64,000 nucleotides of DNA from Acytostelium subglobosum LB1 (lineage: Eukaryota > Evosea > Eumycetozoa > Acytosteliales > Acytosteliaceae). Where the stretch lies: NCBI RefSeq assembly GCF_000787575.1, contig NW_012236524.1:310001-374000 (forward strand), written 5' to 3'. The translations under genes were made by a program, and so were the position numbers. Of the stretch, positions 11,039-23,427 are shown in pieces. Position 1 is the stretch's first letter, and the number at the start of each line of letters is the position of its first letter. The notes beneath the pieces are model-generated. The model saw nothing but the letters and a program-made list of their open reading frames with translations. It was not told where the DNA came from and did no database searches.

Positions 11039-12934
11039 TTAGAATGGATCGCTGTCGTCATCGTCGTCATTTAAACTGATCACAGAGGGGGGCTTGGTGT
11101 ACTTCTGGTACTGGAAGTTATTGTTTGACTTGGTGTCTGGTCCTCGCGGAGAGGTAACACCACCCTGTTGTTGTTGTTGTTGCTGTGCATTGGAAGATGG
11201 TCCAGTGGGTGTGGTCGTGGCAGAGAGAGACGATTGAGCAGAGGGATAGTTGTAAATGCCAACAATGGGTATGGGAGGTGGATACAATACATCGTGTTGT
11301 ATCAATGGCGGGTTTGCTCCTGTATAAGATGACAGGAGTGATTGTGAACTCAAGAATGATGGAGGCATCGTGTTGACTCCGGCTATAATGTAGTTGTATG
11401 TTAGTACATGTACTTGGTCGATGAGCAGTTGATGTTGAGGTTGTTGTTGTTAACATACTTTGTTGGGCTGGAGGTGGCGCGATATCAAACTGATCGATCA
11501 GATGTTTAATATATTCGATCGATGCCTGGAAGTTGACTAAATGATATCTGTATGATCGATGGATGGTCAGTTACTTGATCAATCACTCAATCAATCAATG
11601 ATAATACTTACCCAAGTGACATGGTCGATATGTTGGAAAAGATATAGTTTGTACAATAGATGAGGTCTGATTCGAGATGGCGTGGATGTGCCTGGATGAT
11701 CAGATAGGAGGTCAGGGGCAGAGCGTCGTCACCAGTGATGGTGAGTGATTCGTCACTCAATTCGAATTGAGAGGATGTCTTGATCGAGTTCTCGATTTCG
11801 TTTGAGGCCTGTACAATGGTCAGCAGCTTATCGATCGGTGTAACATCGCTCTGGAACTGTATCATGACGTCGGTGGCTCGTGCCAGATGTGGGGCAAACT
11901 CCTTCTTGACGCCAATGTCGTCCAGCGTCAGATTGGATAGTATGGTCATTCGCTCATAATAGTAGTTATTCTTCTGAGAGTATATCTCCTTTAGGCCTTG
12001 ATATATAAGAGAGTTTAGTGAACCAAGTAGATAGCTGTGATGTTATGGATGGGATAGGAGGGTCAGTATCTTCATTCATTCATTCCTGGACAACACGCTA
12101 ACATACCAATCGACCAATAGTGATAGACTGTTCATCTGCTTCTCGTTGGATTGAAGTGCTTTGTATTCGGCACAGGCACACACTAGATCATCCATCAACT
12201 TCTCTTTCATTCTCTGTATATCCTCGATCACTTGTTGTTCAGTGTTGGCATTAAATATCGTCTCTTGAAGGAATGTATCAAACTCTCGCTCAGCCTTCTT
12301 CATCACAATGACATTTGGAGAGTCTGGCTTTGAATATAAGAATGTCTTTGATCTGTTATCATTGATTGATTGAGTGAGTATGAGCGGACACCTCTACTTG
12401 GCCAACTGATTCAGTTGTATACTTACGTTTGGAAAGTTGGCTTCTGTGGCTTGGCGATGCCAAACTCTTGTGAGGCCTCACGTGACATTGATGGCTTGAT
12501 ACCAGTACCTCCGACAAGAGGGTACTCGACACATAGGAATCGATATGGTTTGTAATCTCTATTATAACATATCTCTGTGTATAGAATCTTGATTCGCTTT
12601 GATGGATTGGCCTTATCCGTTATAGTCATATTCTCAATATTATAAGTTGCCTCTCCATTGAGTGATTCATACTCATCTTGGTAATACTTTGATCCAATCA
12701 ATATATGTGACTCTATTCGGTCAATGTTAGTATGATCACTCATTCAATCATGCCAATATGATCATTCATTCATTCCATACCTATTGTCTTTTGAGTGATC
12801 TTGAAGCCATAGAGTGACATTGAATGAGGTATACATAGCATGTAACAGTTTGACTCTATTGTGTTGAATATCTTTGGATGCTTAAGTTTGATTGTATTCA
12901 AGAAGACATTATTATTCAAGTCTTCAGAGTCCAT
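11039..12934 (-). CDS. VPS9-domain protein, predicted Rab5-family guanine nucleotide exchange factor
   Basis: Exons: 12781-12934, 12427-12712, 12107-12352, 11612-12034, 11459-11547, 11039-11382; 513 residues. The N-terminal half is not a recognised domain. Residues about 225-390 match the VPS9 fold: FAPHLARATDVMIQFQSDVTPIDKLL, then GDDALPLTSYLIIQAHPRHLESDL, with the conserved Asp-Asp and Pro-Leu of the catalytic helix, and GYHLVNFQASIEYI at its end. VPS9 domains activate Rab5/Rab21 on early endosomes. The C-terminal ~115 residues are Pro/Ser/Gln-rich with a Gln run and end in an acidic tail DDDDDSDPF. It converges on the USP7 gene, with stop codons under 100 bp apart. Domain call is good; which Rab is used is not known. 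Confidence 0.83.
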
Positions 12935-13447
12935 TTTTATATTGTTGTTGTTGTTGTCTAGTATGATGATGTCTGTGTTACAAGTTATTGTCGTAGTAGT
13001 ATAGTAGTCGTTGTAGGTGTAGAATGAGTGAGTGAGTGAGTGAGCGAATGAAGCAAGTGTAATAAATAAGTTGTATATATTTGTTTAACTATTGGGTGAT
13101 GATGGTGCAAGTGATTGATGGATGGGAGAGGGCTTGGAGTGTGTGTGTTTGGTGTCTCCGGAGTTTATTGATTCGCATCAGTAACTTTGTGAATGAGTGA
13201 TTGGTGTGGGTGTGTTGTAATGGCTGTGAGTGGGGTGTTGATCAGAACCCGAATGATCCAAACACCCTGTTTCCCACACATGCACTCTGGAAAGCAACAA
13301 AGAAAGTGCTCGCGAACAGTCCGGTCCTCAAAAACCTAAATATCTAAAAAGATTTAAATTTATGACATCGATGTCAAGAAGAGAGATGAATGAAGGAATG
13401 ATTGAAGGAAGGATGGAGGAATGAGATAGAGTGACCAGACCTGTTTA
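12935..13447. promoter_or_regulatory. Promoter of VPS9 gene and 3' flank of TMEM144 gene
   Basis: Non-coding. A GT-rich stretch at 13200-13220 (TGGTGTGGGTGTGTTG) resembles the G-box elements bound by G-box binding factor in Dictyostelium, though GT-rich DNA is common here. The perfect 14-bp palindrome TGACATCGATGTCA lies at 13363-13376, about 75 bp past the TMEM144 stop codon. Confidence 0.4.
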
Positions 13448-14599
13448 CTAGAGTGATTTAATGTTTGACAGAGTGATCAGAACGATACCAGTGATTAGGA
13501 ATAAAAATGAGGCACCAAGGAATATTAGATTCTTCTTGCCTTGTATCTCTTTGAATAGTAGTACACTCCAGAGTGATGAGACGATCAGTGGTCCAGACGA
13601 TCCAATTGGGAATCCAACAGTGTAGCCAAGGTTCTGTGTGGCCACCATCAGACCCACCTGAGCAATGCCCCACAGCACGCCAGACAGGTACGATGGCAGG
13701 ATGGTCTGTGGATAGATCTGGGGTGGACGGTCAAACATGCTGTACAGGATGAACACCAGCGTGTTGAACAGGAAGATGCCGCTAAAGTGGCAAAAGACAA
13801 ACTCGAGCGAGTTGGCATCGGGGTTGTTCTGCTTCCAGAGCTGCATGGGCACCATGTTGACGCCGTACAGGACGCCCGAGACGACGGCCAGTGTGAGGCC
13901 CACCAGGTACTTGTAGGGCGCGGGCATGCGCTCAAAGAACATGGGCTCCTCCACAGGCTCGGCCTGTCTGTTGTTGCGATGGTAGTTGATGCTCATGTCC
14001 TCGACGATGGGCGAGTAGTCGTACTCGCTCTTTGGACCCTTGTCTTTGAGAGTGGGCTTGATGAAGAAGAACAGTGCGATGGCCACGACAATGCAGGCAA
14101 AGCCGCCCCAGTTGAGACCGGTGTGCTCGACGGCCTGCTTCTCGAGACCGAACCAGCCAAACTTGCCACTGAAGAATCCAGTGATCAAACTGGTGCAGCC
14201 CCAGAGCAGCATGCCCAGTCCGAGTCCAATGGTCTTGACGATGGGGATCACACAAAAGTTGCCAATTGCCCATAGCGAACCACCTAGCAATCCCCAAGGG
14301 ATAAAGATGAATTTGCCAGATATAGCCATCGCAATGAATCCTGTGCAGAATGTTCCAATAGACATCACCCATGCGAATGCGAATCCATTACCTGTTGGGT
14401 AGTTCTTAACTGGAACTATTTATGTTGATTTGATTGATTGATTTAATGAGTTGAATGAGTAAGGTTAACGAGTGAGTGAGTGAGTGAGTGAGTGAGTGAT
14501 CAATCAAAGTATTGAACTAACTGACTTACTGTAGTTTGAACCAAAGAATACAGTAGCCAATGCGGCACCAATGTATCCTGCTGCTTGTGGATTGATCAT
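13448..14599 (-). CDS. TMEM144-like multi-pass membrane transporter
   Basis: Exons 14530-14599 and 13448-14415; 345 residues. About ten hydrophobic segments, arranged as two five-helix halves separated by a hydrophilic loop (residues ~150-175, rich in Glu, Arg and Asn), fit the TMEM144/drug-metabolite transporter fold. Family-typical stretches include the N-terminal GYIGAALATVFFGSNY, PTGNGFAFAWVMSIGTFCTG and the C-terminal FPIGSSGPLIVSSLWSVL. Animal TMEM144 is a predicted carbohydrate transporter; substrate here is unknown. D. discoideum has two named relatives (tmem144A and B); I cannot tell which is the ortholog. Confidence 0.88.
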
Positions 14600-15195
14600 A
14601 TTTGTATTAAATGTATGTTATCTATCTATCTATCTATTTACAAGCAAGTATTAATAATAATAATGTTACAATCTTGTTGTTTATATATGTATATATGATT
14701 GATTGAATAAGTGAGTGAGTGAGTGAGAGACAGAACAACAATAACAATAACAATTGAAGTGAATTGAAAACAAACAAAACAACTTTGCAACAACACAGCC
14801 AATGCAATGGCTTGAAACCCACCAAGTCAACAAGTATCAGATACTTGTCAACACTTTATTTTCTCTTTCTTTGGTCTCAACGACGATCTCAGTGTTTGCA
14901 GTTATGTGTGTGTCGGTTGGATGACAACTTGTTTTTTGCCCCTTGTTTTGTTTTTTTTTGGACCCTTCTGTATTTGATCACCAATCTTAACATATTATAA
15001 TTTTTTTATTTTTATTTTTTTATTTATTTAAAATATATATTAGAAAGTATTTATAATAATTGTCTCATTTTAGTTCTCGCAAAGAGAGAGTTAGGATTTT
15101 TTAGATAAATATCTTTATCTCTTTTCCAAAAACACTTGATGATTGTTGTTCATTTTCAAAAGTTAACATATTTTGTGTACAATAATAATGATTGA
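14600..15195. promoter_or_regulatory. Divergent promoter region, TMEM144 / ankyrin-like gene
   Basis: About 600 bp, very AT-rich from 14990 to 15060 with long T runs, as expected upstream of dictyostelid genes. Open frames on both strands here lack family similarity. No gene supported. Confidence 0.45.
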
Positions 15196-18100
15196 ATGAT
15201 GGATACAATGGCAATTCACTCAGTGTTTCACAACAGATTGTTGTGTAAAGTAATATTCAATCATGTTAATCAGATACATTTGAATTATATCAACAATACA
15301 ATACCATATCAACTCATCAAAGACAACAACAATAACAAAGTCAAACATAAGAATACCATTATTACATCAGTTATAAAAGGTAGATTGTTATTGAACAATG
15401 GTAAACTAATTGAGATGCTCAAGTATCACGCCACACAATACTTTATCGAGGCGTACAACAGTGTTGCCAACACATATCCAGTCAACAATACATTACTCAA
15501 AGTGGCATTACAATATCAGAACATCACAGTCTTTAATCATCTACTTGCCAACACCAACATGTCACTATCACCAAACTTAGCATTGGAGCTTCAGTATGTG
15601 ATCAAGTCTGGCTCGGCTGACTTGCTTCGCTCATACCACGCGATCACTGGCAGACGCAGTGTGTCACTGTGCATGAACAACCTGTTGGAGGCCATCAAAC
15701 ACAATGACGTTGAGTTTGTTCGACAACTCATTCAGATCAGTGGTCCATTGTCAAAGATGGACACCAATCTAGGATATCCTACTCAACTCCCGTCGATCGA
15801 TGTTGAGATGATCAGTATTCTCAACAATGAGTGTGATGGCATACTCTACACCCAATCCGTCGCGACCATGATCTTGGAACGTTGCAAAAAGGACTGTGAT
15901 GCAGACACTGTGCAATATGTGTTGGACAACATGCCGCCGCACTTCAACCAGGCGCACCATTTTGTCAGTGCCATAACCAATGGCATATATCGTAGTTTGC
16001 AGAAAGGACACCTTCAACATCTTCAGGCACTCCTGCACACACCAACCGGTATCAAATATCTTGAGAGCACAAGTGGAGGCGGATTGCCCAAGTACCTTGA
16101 AAGAAACATCATCGAGCATCTTCTCAGCATCGAGTATGCCAACACAATCTCATCGGATAAGCAGTCACTGCTCAATCAAATGATGGCGGTGGAACTCGGT
16201 TCATTATCACCGTCTACTCTGAGTTATACACCACTCGTACCGTTCCATCGCGCGTTGGAGATGAATGATGATACTCTTGCCATGGCCATACTCGACAACA
16301 ATGAAGATGCATTTGGAATGGAATCAAAGGTTTGGAAATCACGAAGTCTGAAGCAGTGGTCCTTCTTTGCCAGGTTGCGACCAAACTTCCAACATCCAAT
16401 CAACCCTGAAACGCTCGATGATCTCATCAATGCGACAGGCGAAGGCCATCTGTCACCAGATCTAGCCGTCACATACCTACGCAGCTCAACCATTAGCCAA
16501 GACGAGTTTGAACAGAAGACTGGTATGATTAACAGGTCTGCAGCCATCTCCTTATCACTCATGCAGGCAGTCCACGACCTGACCAATATGCCCTACACCT
16601 ACAAGTGTCTATACAGGGCAATCAAGTACAAGTGTGAAGATTCAATGACCTACCTCCTCGAACTACACCAACAACGACAACTACACAATGGTGATTATGA
16701 TGACGAGAGGGCACAACGCGCAATGGGGGAAATGGTTGAGCATTGCAACACGACAATCGACACCATCGAGTTGGTGAGACGATATATTCCAGATCTGGTG
16801 AGCCAGCCTCAATTGTGTGTCGATGCTGTTGAAAACTTTGAAGTGTTCAAGCACCTACTGTCCATGCACTCAATCGAAGCTTTGGATCAGGTTGTGGCAG
16901 AGATCATTTCAAATGCATGCCAATCCGATCGTCCAGAAGTAATTGAGTTGCTGCAGCAATATTTCAAAGACAAACCTTTGCCATTACCATCATATGAGTC
17001 ATTGATGACAGCGACCCTAAGCAACTCACACCACATCTTGGAGCACTACTTTGTCACACACCGATCATTGCTCAATGCCATGCCCCGGCTCCAATACCAT
17101 CGAACAATCCTCTCCATTCTCAAGATGTCCTATGAGCGTGGATTCACTCGCATCATCCTGATGTGCAACCCATTGTTGGAGGACATTCGATCAAACAAGA
17201 AGAGGTACATATCGATTCGATCGAAGCCAATCGAGCTAAACTAACTAAAAATCATAACAGGAAGTATCCAGATTCACAATGTTTGGTTGAAGGACCAGGT
17301 GCCACTCCTCAAACTCAATCAGCCATTCACTCAGTGCTCTCAAACAACAAGTTGATACTCAACATCATGTCACAAGTCAGAATCATCCACAGGGTCAGTT
17401 TGGGCATCGACCAAAGGAATTTGATCAAAGGTCGACAACTACTGGATAATCACTCATTGCTCAGTTACATCAAGTATGGCGCTGTTGAATGGTTCATCAA
17501 TGCATTCAACACAATGGTGGATCACCGGTCCATCATTTCACTGGGTGAGACCTTGCTGACCTGTGCAACCAACCGATGTGATATCCCCATCTTAGAATCA
17601 CTCATTCAATGCGCATACATCAACACCAGTAGCAGTTTGCCTATCAATCCTTTGGTGGAACATCTCTCGAATTGCGCCCACCCACACTGGGACACCATCC
17701 TCGAGGAAATCGAGTTGTTGTCACCCTCCACAATCAGATATCTCCTCTCTGATTGGCATCTGATCAAGAGCACATTGTTTCTTCGCAAGCTTCTCTCATT
17801 GTCCGCCAGCCAATTGACGTCTGAACTACCCAAAGGTCAAATGTACAGAAACTCCAATCAACCATCAACCGATTCATTGGAGATGTTGAAATTTTTGATC
17901 AGGAGCAACTTGATCAAACCACACTCAACGTGTGGACACCTATTATCATTGGATAATCAACTCATTGCTCAATACCTGGTCGATACATATCCCGAAACAT
18001 TCAACAGTCTATCCGAAATCCTCAAATATTGTTACAGCTTACATCCAGAAGTACTCAACATACTTCTCACATCATTCACTGTCAATGATACTGATCTGAT

Positions 18101-19454
18101 TAGTACATTTACAAATGCAGTGACACATGGAAACATGGAGACAGTAAGGTTTCTCAGTCCTTACCTCGAGCAAAGAGGATGCTATGACAAGATCGATATT
18201 CTCACAATGGTCCAATCTGCACTTACAGTTGGAAGCCTGGATTTGATTGACTTTATCCTCAGTGTGTCAGAGAAGGATTTAGTCGACCGACAACATAACT
18301 ATATTGGTATCAACGATGTACATCCCAAGATCATCTCAATTGAATTGATCGAGCGACTACGTACAATACCAAGGCTCAGAATCTCGTATGATCTATTTCT
18401 GGCTCGTGCCATAACAGGTGGCAAACGTGATGTCATCGAAATGCTCATCCAGACACAGTTCCAAGTTAGCAAATATCAAAGGGTCTTGGCAGCTGCTGCT
18501 GACGTTGGAGACGTAGTCTCAGCCGCGATGATAATGGAGAAGAATGTGGTCTGCACACCTCTCCTATTTTTGCATAATGCCGGCTGTTATGTTGTCGAAG
18601 GACAACCATACAAGTGGGCCAAAGTCCACCCTGAGGTGGGCATGTTAATTGCCAAGTACTACCAAGACAAAGGACAGACCATCACGTGGAACGAATGGTT
18701 TGACATGGTGATGGCCGTAGGAGAGCCTGGTAGCAAAATCAATGAGGAATGTATTTTCGAGTTTGCCAAGGTGCTGCCTATGGGTACAAATTTTCCGTAT
18801 ACAATCTTAGTGGATTTGCGGACCAAGCCACTTGCCATCATCAAACTACGGCACACTGGACTTCATGGTCTCCAAGCCAACTTTACGGACACAATAGCTG
18901 TTTCTAGAGCGTTGCAAGAAATATCGAAACGAGGAGACATAGACAAGATTGAATATTTCATTGAACAAGCCAGTGTCCAACAACATTACCCATTTTTCAA
19001 TACCAATGCACCCAGTGCACTGCACAATTTACTAGTTCATACACTCTCAGTTCCTATCACCAACATATCAGTGCTGACATACTTCCTGGACAAAGGATAC
19101 TTGGACCATGTTGACAAACACATGTATCTGACACATGTGATTGACTATTCTTGTGAACATGGACATCTTGACACGATTCGATTCATTCACAATCTTCCAC
19201 AACAATCAGAGAAGCATCATTATGTTCCAAGTGCACATGCCATTGGAATGGCGGGAACCAACAACCATCACTCAATCATTCAATACCTTTTTTGTGATGA
19301 TCAATCACATCTCAAGCGATCAATCGATTCATCACAGACCATTCGTTTGGCCAAGTATGCCAGACATTGTGCCTTTGACAATGGCAACCTCACAGTGATC
19401 AAGTTGTGTGATCACATCATCAAGCAATATCAATCATCTATCAAAAGACAATAA
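15196..19454 (+). CDS. Dictyostelid ankyrin-like repeat protein, probable fusion of two homologous units
   Basis: Two long open frames (15196-17244 and 17163-19454) overlap out of phase, but a 56-bp intron 17205-17260 (GTACAT...AACAG, with CTAAC upstream of the acceptor) joins them in frame, AG|G AAG, into one protein of about 1400 residues. Both halves start with the same pattern: IHSVFHNRLLCKVIFNHV in the first and IHSVLSNNKLILNIMSQV in the second, followed by LIKDN or IDQRNLIKGR, a GRLLLNNGKL-type stretch and repeated helical pairs with EL..A and GH motifs typical of degenerate ankyrin repeats in large dictyostelid paralog families. Function unknown. The alternative is two genes, but then the second has no good start codon before 17385 and almost no promoter. 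The stop is only 45 bp from the fumarase stop on the other strand. Confidence 0.75.
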
Positions 19455-19499
19455 ACTCATCAACTTGTATATGTGAGTGAGGTGGTGGACACCTGTTTA

Positions 19500-21157
19500 T
19501 TACTTCTTGATTGGTCCAATCATGTCCTCTGGACGAACCCATTGATCAAACTGCTCACTGGTGACGTAGCCAAGGGTGAGACAGGCCTCCTTGAGGGTGG
19601 TCTTCTCGGCGTGGGCCTTCTTGGCAGCCTTGGCAGCCTTGTCGTAGCCAATGTATGGGTTGAGGGCAGTGACCAACATGAGCGACTCGTTCATCAGCTG
19701 GCTGATGCGCTTCTCGTCAGCCTTGATGCCAACGACGCAGTTCTTGGTGAATGAAACGGCAGCGTCACCAATGAGACGGATGGACATGAGGAGATTGGAG
19801 ATGATCACTGGCTTGAACACGTTGAGCTCAAAGTGTCCATTTGAACCGGCGATGGTGATGGTGGTGTGGTTGCCCATCACTTGAGCGCACACCATGGTCA
19901 TGGCCTCACACTGAGTTGGGTTGACCTTGCCTGGCATGATGGATGAGCCTGGCTCGTTCTCTGGAAGGAGGATCTCACCCAGACCACAGCGTGGACCAGA
20001 GCCCAACAGACGGATGTCGTTGGCGATCTTCATTAGGGAGACGGCGACGGTGTTGAGTGCACCACTGACCTCGACCATGGCGTCGTGAGCAGCAAGAGCC
20101 TCAAACTTGTTTGGGGCGGTCTTGAATGGCAGGCTGGTGAAGCGGGCAACCTCATCAGCGATGGCAACGTCAAAACCAACTGGGGTGTTGAGGCCAGTGC
20201 CGACGGCAGTGCCACCCTGAGCCAGCTGGTAGAGTCTTGGCAGGGTGGTCTCGATTCTTTGGATGCCGTACTCAATCTGAGTGCAGTAGCCAGAGAACTC
20301 CTGACCCAAAGTCAATGGAGTGGCGTCTTGCAAATGAGTTCTGCCAATCTTGATGATGTTCTTGAACTCCTCAGCCTTCTGTGTCATCTCCTTCAACAAC
20401 ATTCTCAATCCTGGGATCAATCTCTGGTTAACCTCCAAGGCAGCAGCAATGTGCATACATGTTGGGAAGCTATCATGATTGAAATGAGATGTTAATATAC
20501 ATCTTTAAGTGATCACGCTCGTAAACTAACATATACTTACGTGTCGTTGGATGACTGAGACTTGTTGACATGATCATTCGGATGAATGGCCTTCTTCTGA
20601 GTGGAGAAGTCTCTGGTGTTGGTCATGATCTCGATACCTCTGTTGGCAATGACCTCGTTGACATTCATGTTGGTCTGCGTGCCAGAGCCAGTCTGGAAGA
20701 CGACGAGTGGGAACTGCTCGTCGAGCTTGCCAGTGATGACCTCGTCGGCGGCCTTGACGATGTGGTCAGCGATGTTGGCATCGAGACCATACTTCTTGTT
20801 GACGACGGCAGCTGATCTCTTAAGAATACCAAAGGCCTTAATCACAGGGTTTGGCATACGAGCCTGAGGACCACCGATATCAAAGTTCTCGAGCGAACGT
20901 TGAGTCTGTGCGCCCCAGTACTTTGAGTCATCGACCTTGATCTCACCAAAAGTATCATACTCTGATCTGAAAGTAGTCATTGTTCTAACAAGTAGATTGA
21001 AGTTTGATTTCTAAGTATGATGTCATTGATTGATTGATTGTTAGTAAAGTGATAAAGTTGATTGTATGATTGATTGATTGTGTGTCATTGATCGTTTACA
21101 TATATTACATACCAATGATAGATTGGTAGCAGCTTTGTAAGCAGATGATGACAACAT
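19500..21157 (-). CDS. fumH: Fumarate hydratase, class II, mitochondrial
   Basis: Converts fumarate to L-malate in the citric acid cycle. Exons 21113-21157, 20541-21010, 19500-20469; 494 residues. A short first exon gives a presequence ([15 protein letters not shown]), continued by [10 protein letters not shown], then the mature start [16 protein letters not shown]. Class II signatures: [46 protein letters not shown], and the catalytic loop [15 protein letters not shown] with the active serine in SSIM. Family length is normal. The internal Met at 20980 just after the leader could start a cytosolic form. The upstream neighbour is divergent, 260 bp away. Very secure. Confidence 0.97.
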
Positions 21158-21417
21158 TATATTATTACTAGTAATAATAATAGTAGTATGTATTTGTTAT
21201 ATAAGTTTGAAGTGAATCGGAGTTGGAACTGCCTCGTGAACTGATGTCGTGTTGTTGTTGCAGATTCAAATATCCCACACAAGTAGTGAAGACATATTTT
21301 AACTTGGTGTTGACGAGTGAATGACATGGTCCCAATCCTTTTATAGTCTATCATTGACATGTCTTACATTACTATAACATAGATAGATATAGATAATAGT
21401 ATATATTGCAATGTGTA
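21158..21417. promoter_or_regulatory. Short bidirectional promoter, fumarase / LSm10-like gene
   Basis: Only 260 bp separate two divergent start codons, so the promoters must share this DNA. Just before the chosen LSm start, an ATG at 21411 opens a six-codon upstream frame (stop TAG at 21426) that overlaps the true start. Confidence 0.4.
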
Positions 21418-21983
21418 ATGAAGAATAGAAGTAGTGATCTCAACTCTTTGTTGTGTGTATTGAATGCACTGTCTGGATCACAGATAACTATACAATTAAG
21501 GAATGAAACAGAGATCTATGGTACAATTGCAACAATAGATGGTCATATGAAGTATGTCTACTACTACTACTTGTTTGTTATATTATATTCAACGAGCTCA
21601 ACCTAACATCTATCTATCAACACAAGTATTGAACTATCTGATGCAGTATTGACTGATATCGGTGGTACCAACAAGGATAAGTATGATTTGATATTGATAC
21701 ATTCAAGGAATATAAGATATATCCAAATACCTGATAGGATAGACTTGAATCATCTATTATACTTATATGTATGTATAATCGATTGTTTCATTGATTGAGT
21801 GAATGAGATAGAATTAGTACTGACCATCGATGACAACAACAGAGCAAGACACTATCAGATATGCAGAAGAAGTATCAACGAACAAAGAGAAAGCCTGATT
21901 TGGTGAGACCAGAAAAGGTTAACTATGTACATGATGATGGTAGTACTGTCATCGTTACTGACAAGAGAGAATACTCAAAGTGA
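21418..21983 (+). CDS. Sm/LSm protein, LSm10-like
   Basis: Exons 21418-21551, 21627-21768, 21843-21983; 138 residues. Sm1 motif: LLCVLNALSGSQITIQLRNETEIYGTI followed by DGHMNIELSDAVL, where the Asn after M is the usual RNA-contact position. Sm2 motif: SRNIRYIQIPD, close to the GRNVRYVHIP found in LSm10, and followed by a basic tail (KKYQRTKRKPDLVR). In animals LSm10 replaces SmD1 in the U7 snRNP; SmD1-like or another LSm identity remains possible. An alternative third acceptor six bases downstream would drop two residues. Confidence 0.8.
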
Positions 21984-22186
21984 GGTGGATTGGATTGGTC
22001 AATAAAGCATGATGTATACATGTTGTTGTTGGTAAACGATATATCAATGATAATGATGCTGATGATTATGATGGTTTATGACACACAGAGGACAGGTCCA
22101 TCAAATACCTGTCATTGTCTTTTGTTGGTTTGACGCCAGGCATCCATTTGGAATGAGGACGATCGATCAATCAATCAATCGATCAA

Positions 22187-23205
22187 TCACTTCTTGCTGT
22201 GAAGGAACTCAACGTATTCATCTATCAACACTGGCCATGCACCTAAGGATATGTTGTGATATGATTGATAATGTGAGTTAGGAGACGCGCGTCATGCTGT
22301 GCGACAGGCAACACATACCATCAGAGTCATATTTGGCAATGTCATCATTGGCAACTCTTACAAAGTCCAGAAGCAGAATCCAGGTGTCCTTGGAGATGCC
22401 ATGGTTCTTCTCGCGAAGAAAATCGAACCAGAGAGGCAGGTCCTTGTAGTGGCCGGCCAGCACGACCTCCCACAGACCAATGGCCATCTCAAGCGACTGG
22501 TTCTTCTGGTTGGACGGCTTGCCAAAGTCGAATATATAGGCGTAGAACTCCTTGAAGTTGGCGTCATTGTGCTGCAGGTCGCTCTTGACGCGCACCATCT
22601 CGCTCTTCAGCTTGTCCACAGAGTCTATCCTCAACAGTTTCATATTGTCTACAAACTCCTTCTTTGTGATCTCTCCCAATGTCTTTGTCTTTAACTTCCA
22701 AGCAAATACCAACTCCAACAACTCGCTATCAATCCCTGCATGCTTACAAAGTCTCTGTAAGTTATCTCCGGATATCTTATCATCTCCACTATCTATGTTT
22801 GATTGATTGATTGATTGATTGATATTAGTGAGTGAATGATTGATTGAATGATCATCGCATCGCACATATGACCAATGATTGAATGTACCTTTATAGGATG
22901 CAAACATTGTATCTACTTGGTTGGCATTGACCTTGTCCTCGGGTATGTTTGATGGGTTCAAGAAGTATCTGTCCATGGCCACCTCCATATTCCATTGATT
23001 GTCCTTGAGCATTGTGATTGCCTTGGCTTCATTGCAATCTGTAACAGATATGAACTCTGTCACCTTCTTCTTCTGATCACTTGTGAGTCTATTCTATATA
23101 TGTTTATAAAGTACATGTTGTTGTTAACTTATAAGTTACACTCTCATTCATTCTTTCATTCATTCTTTAAGTTCATTTGTTCAATCAATCAATCAATCAT
23201 ACCAT
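22187..23205 (-). CDS. DCN1-like protein (cullin neddylation E3)
   Basis: Promotes NEDD8 transfer to cullins. Exons 23203-23205, 22889-23093, 22319-22792, 22187-22242; 245 residues. The first coding exon is only the ATG, followed by GTATGA; the next exon gives NRLTSDQKKKVTEFISV, matching the MNKL..SQK start of DCUN1 proteins. A UBA-like region (about 5-50) is followed by the PONY/DUF298 domain: GDNLQRLCKHAGID, FAWKLKTKTLGEI, GLWEVVLAGHY and DTWILLLDFV. The short last exon adds GAWPVLIDEYVEFLHSKK, the conserved DEDGAWPVLIDDFVE ending. The intron at 22793-22888 is a multiple of three and lacks stops, so read-through isoforms are possible. Secure. Confidence 0.93.
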
Positions 23206-23427
23206 TGTTAATATTACAACATCCAATATAGTGTAGTGTAGATCTGTCAATCAATGTCTATCAACCAATGTCAATCAATCAATCAACTAACTAATAATGA
23301 ATGATACTATTATTAAAGTAGTTCTCACTCCCTCTCTTTTTGTGCTTCATCATTCTCAAAGTGACTAAGATGGACTCACTTGGCCAAGAGTTGGATATTA
23401 AAATTATTTTGAACTTCATTACAAACA

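Noticed and set aside
13787-14275. Plus-strand frame of 162 codons
   Set aside because: Antisense shadow of the TMEM144 coding exon.
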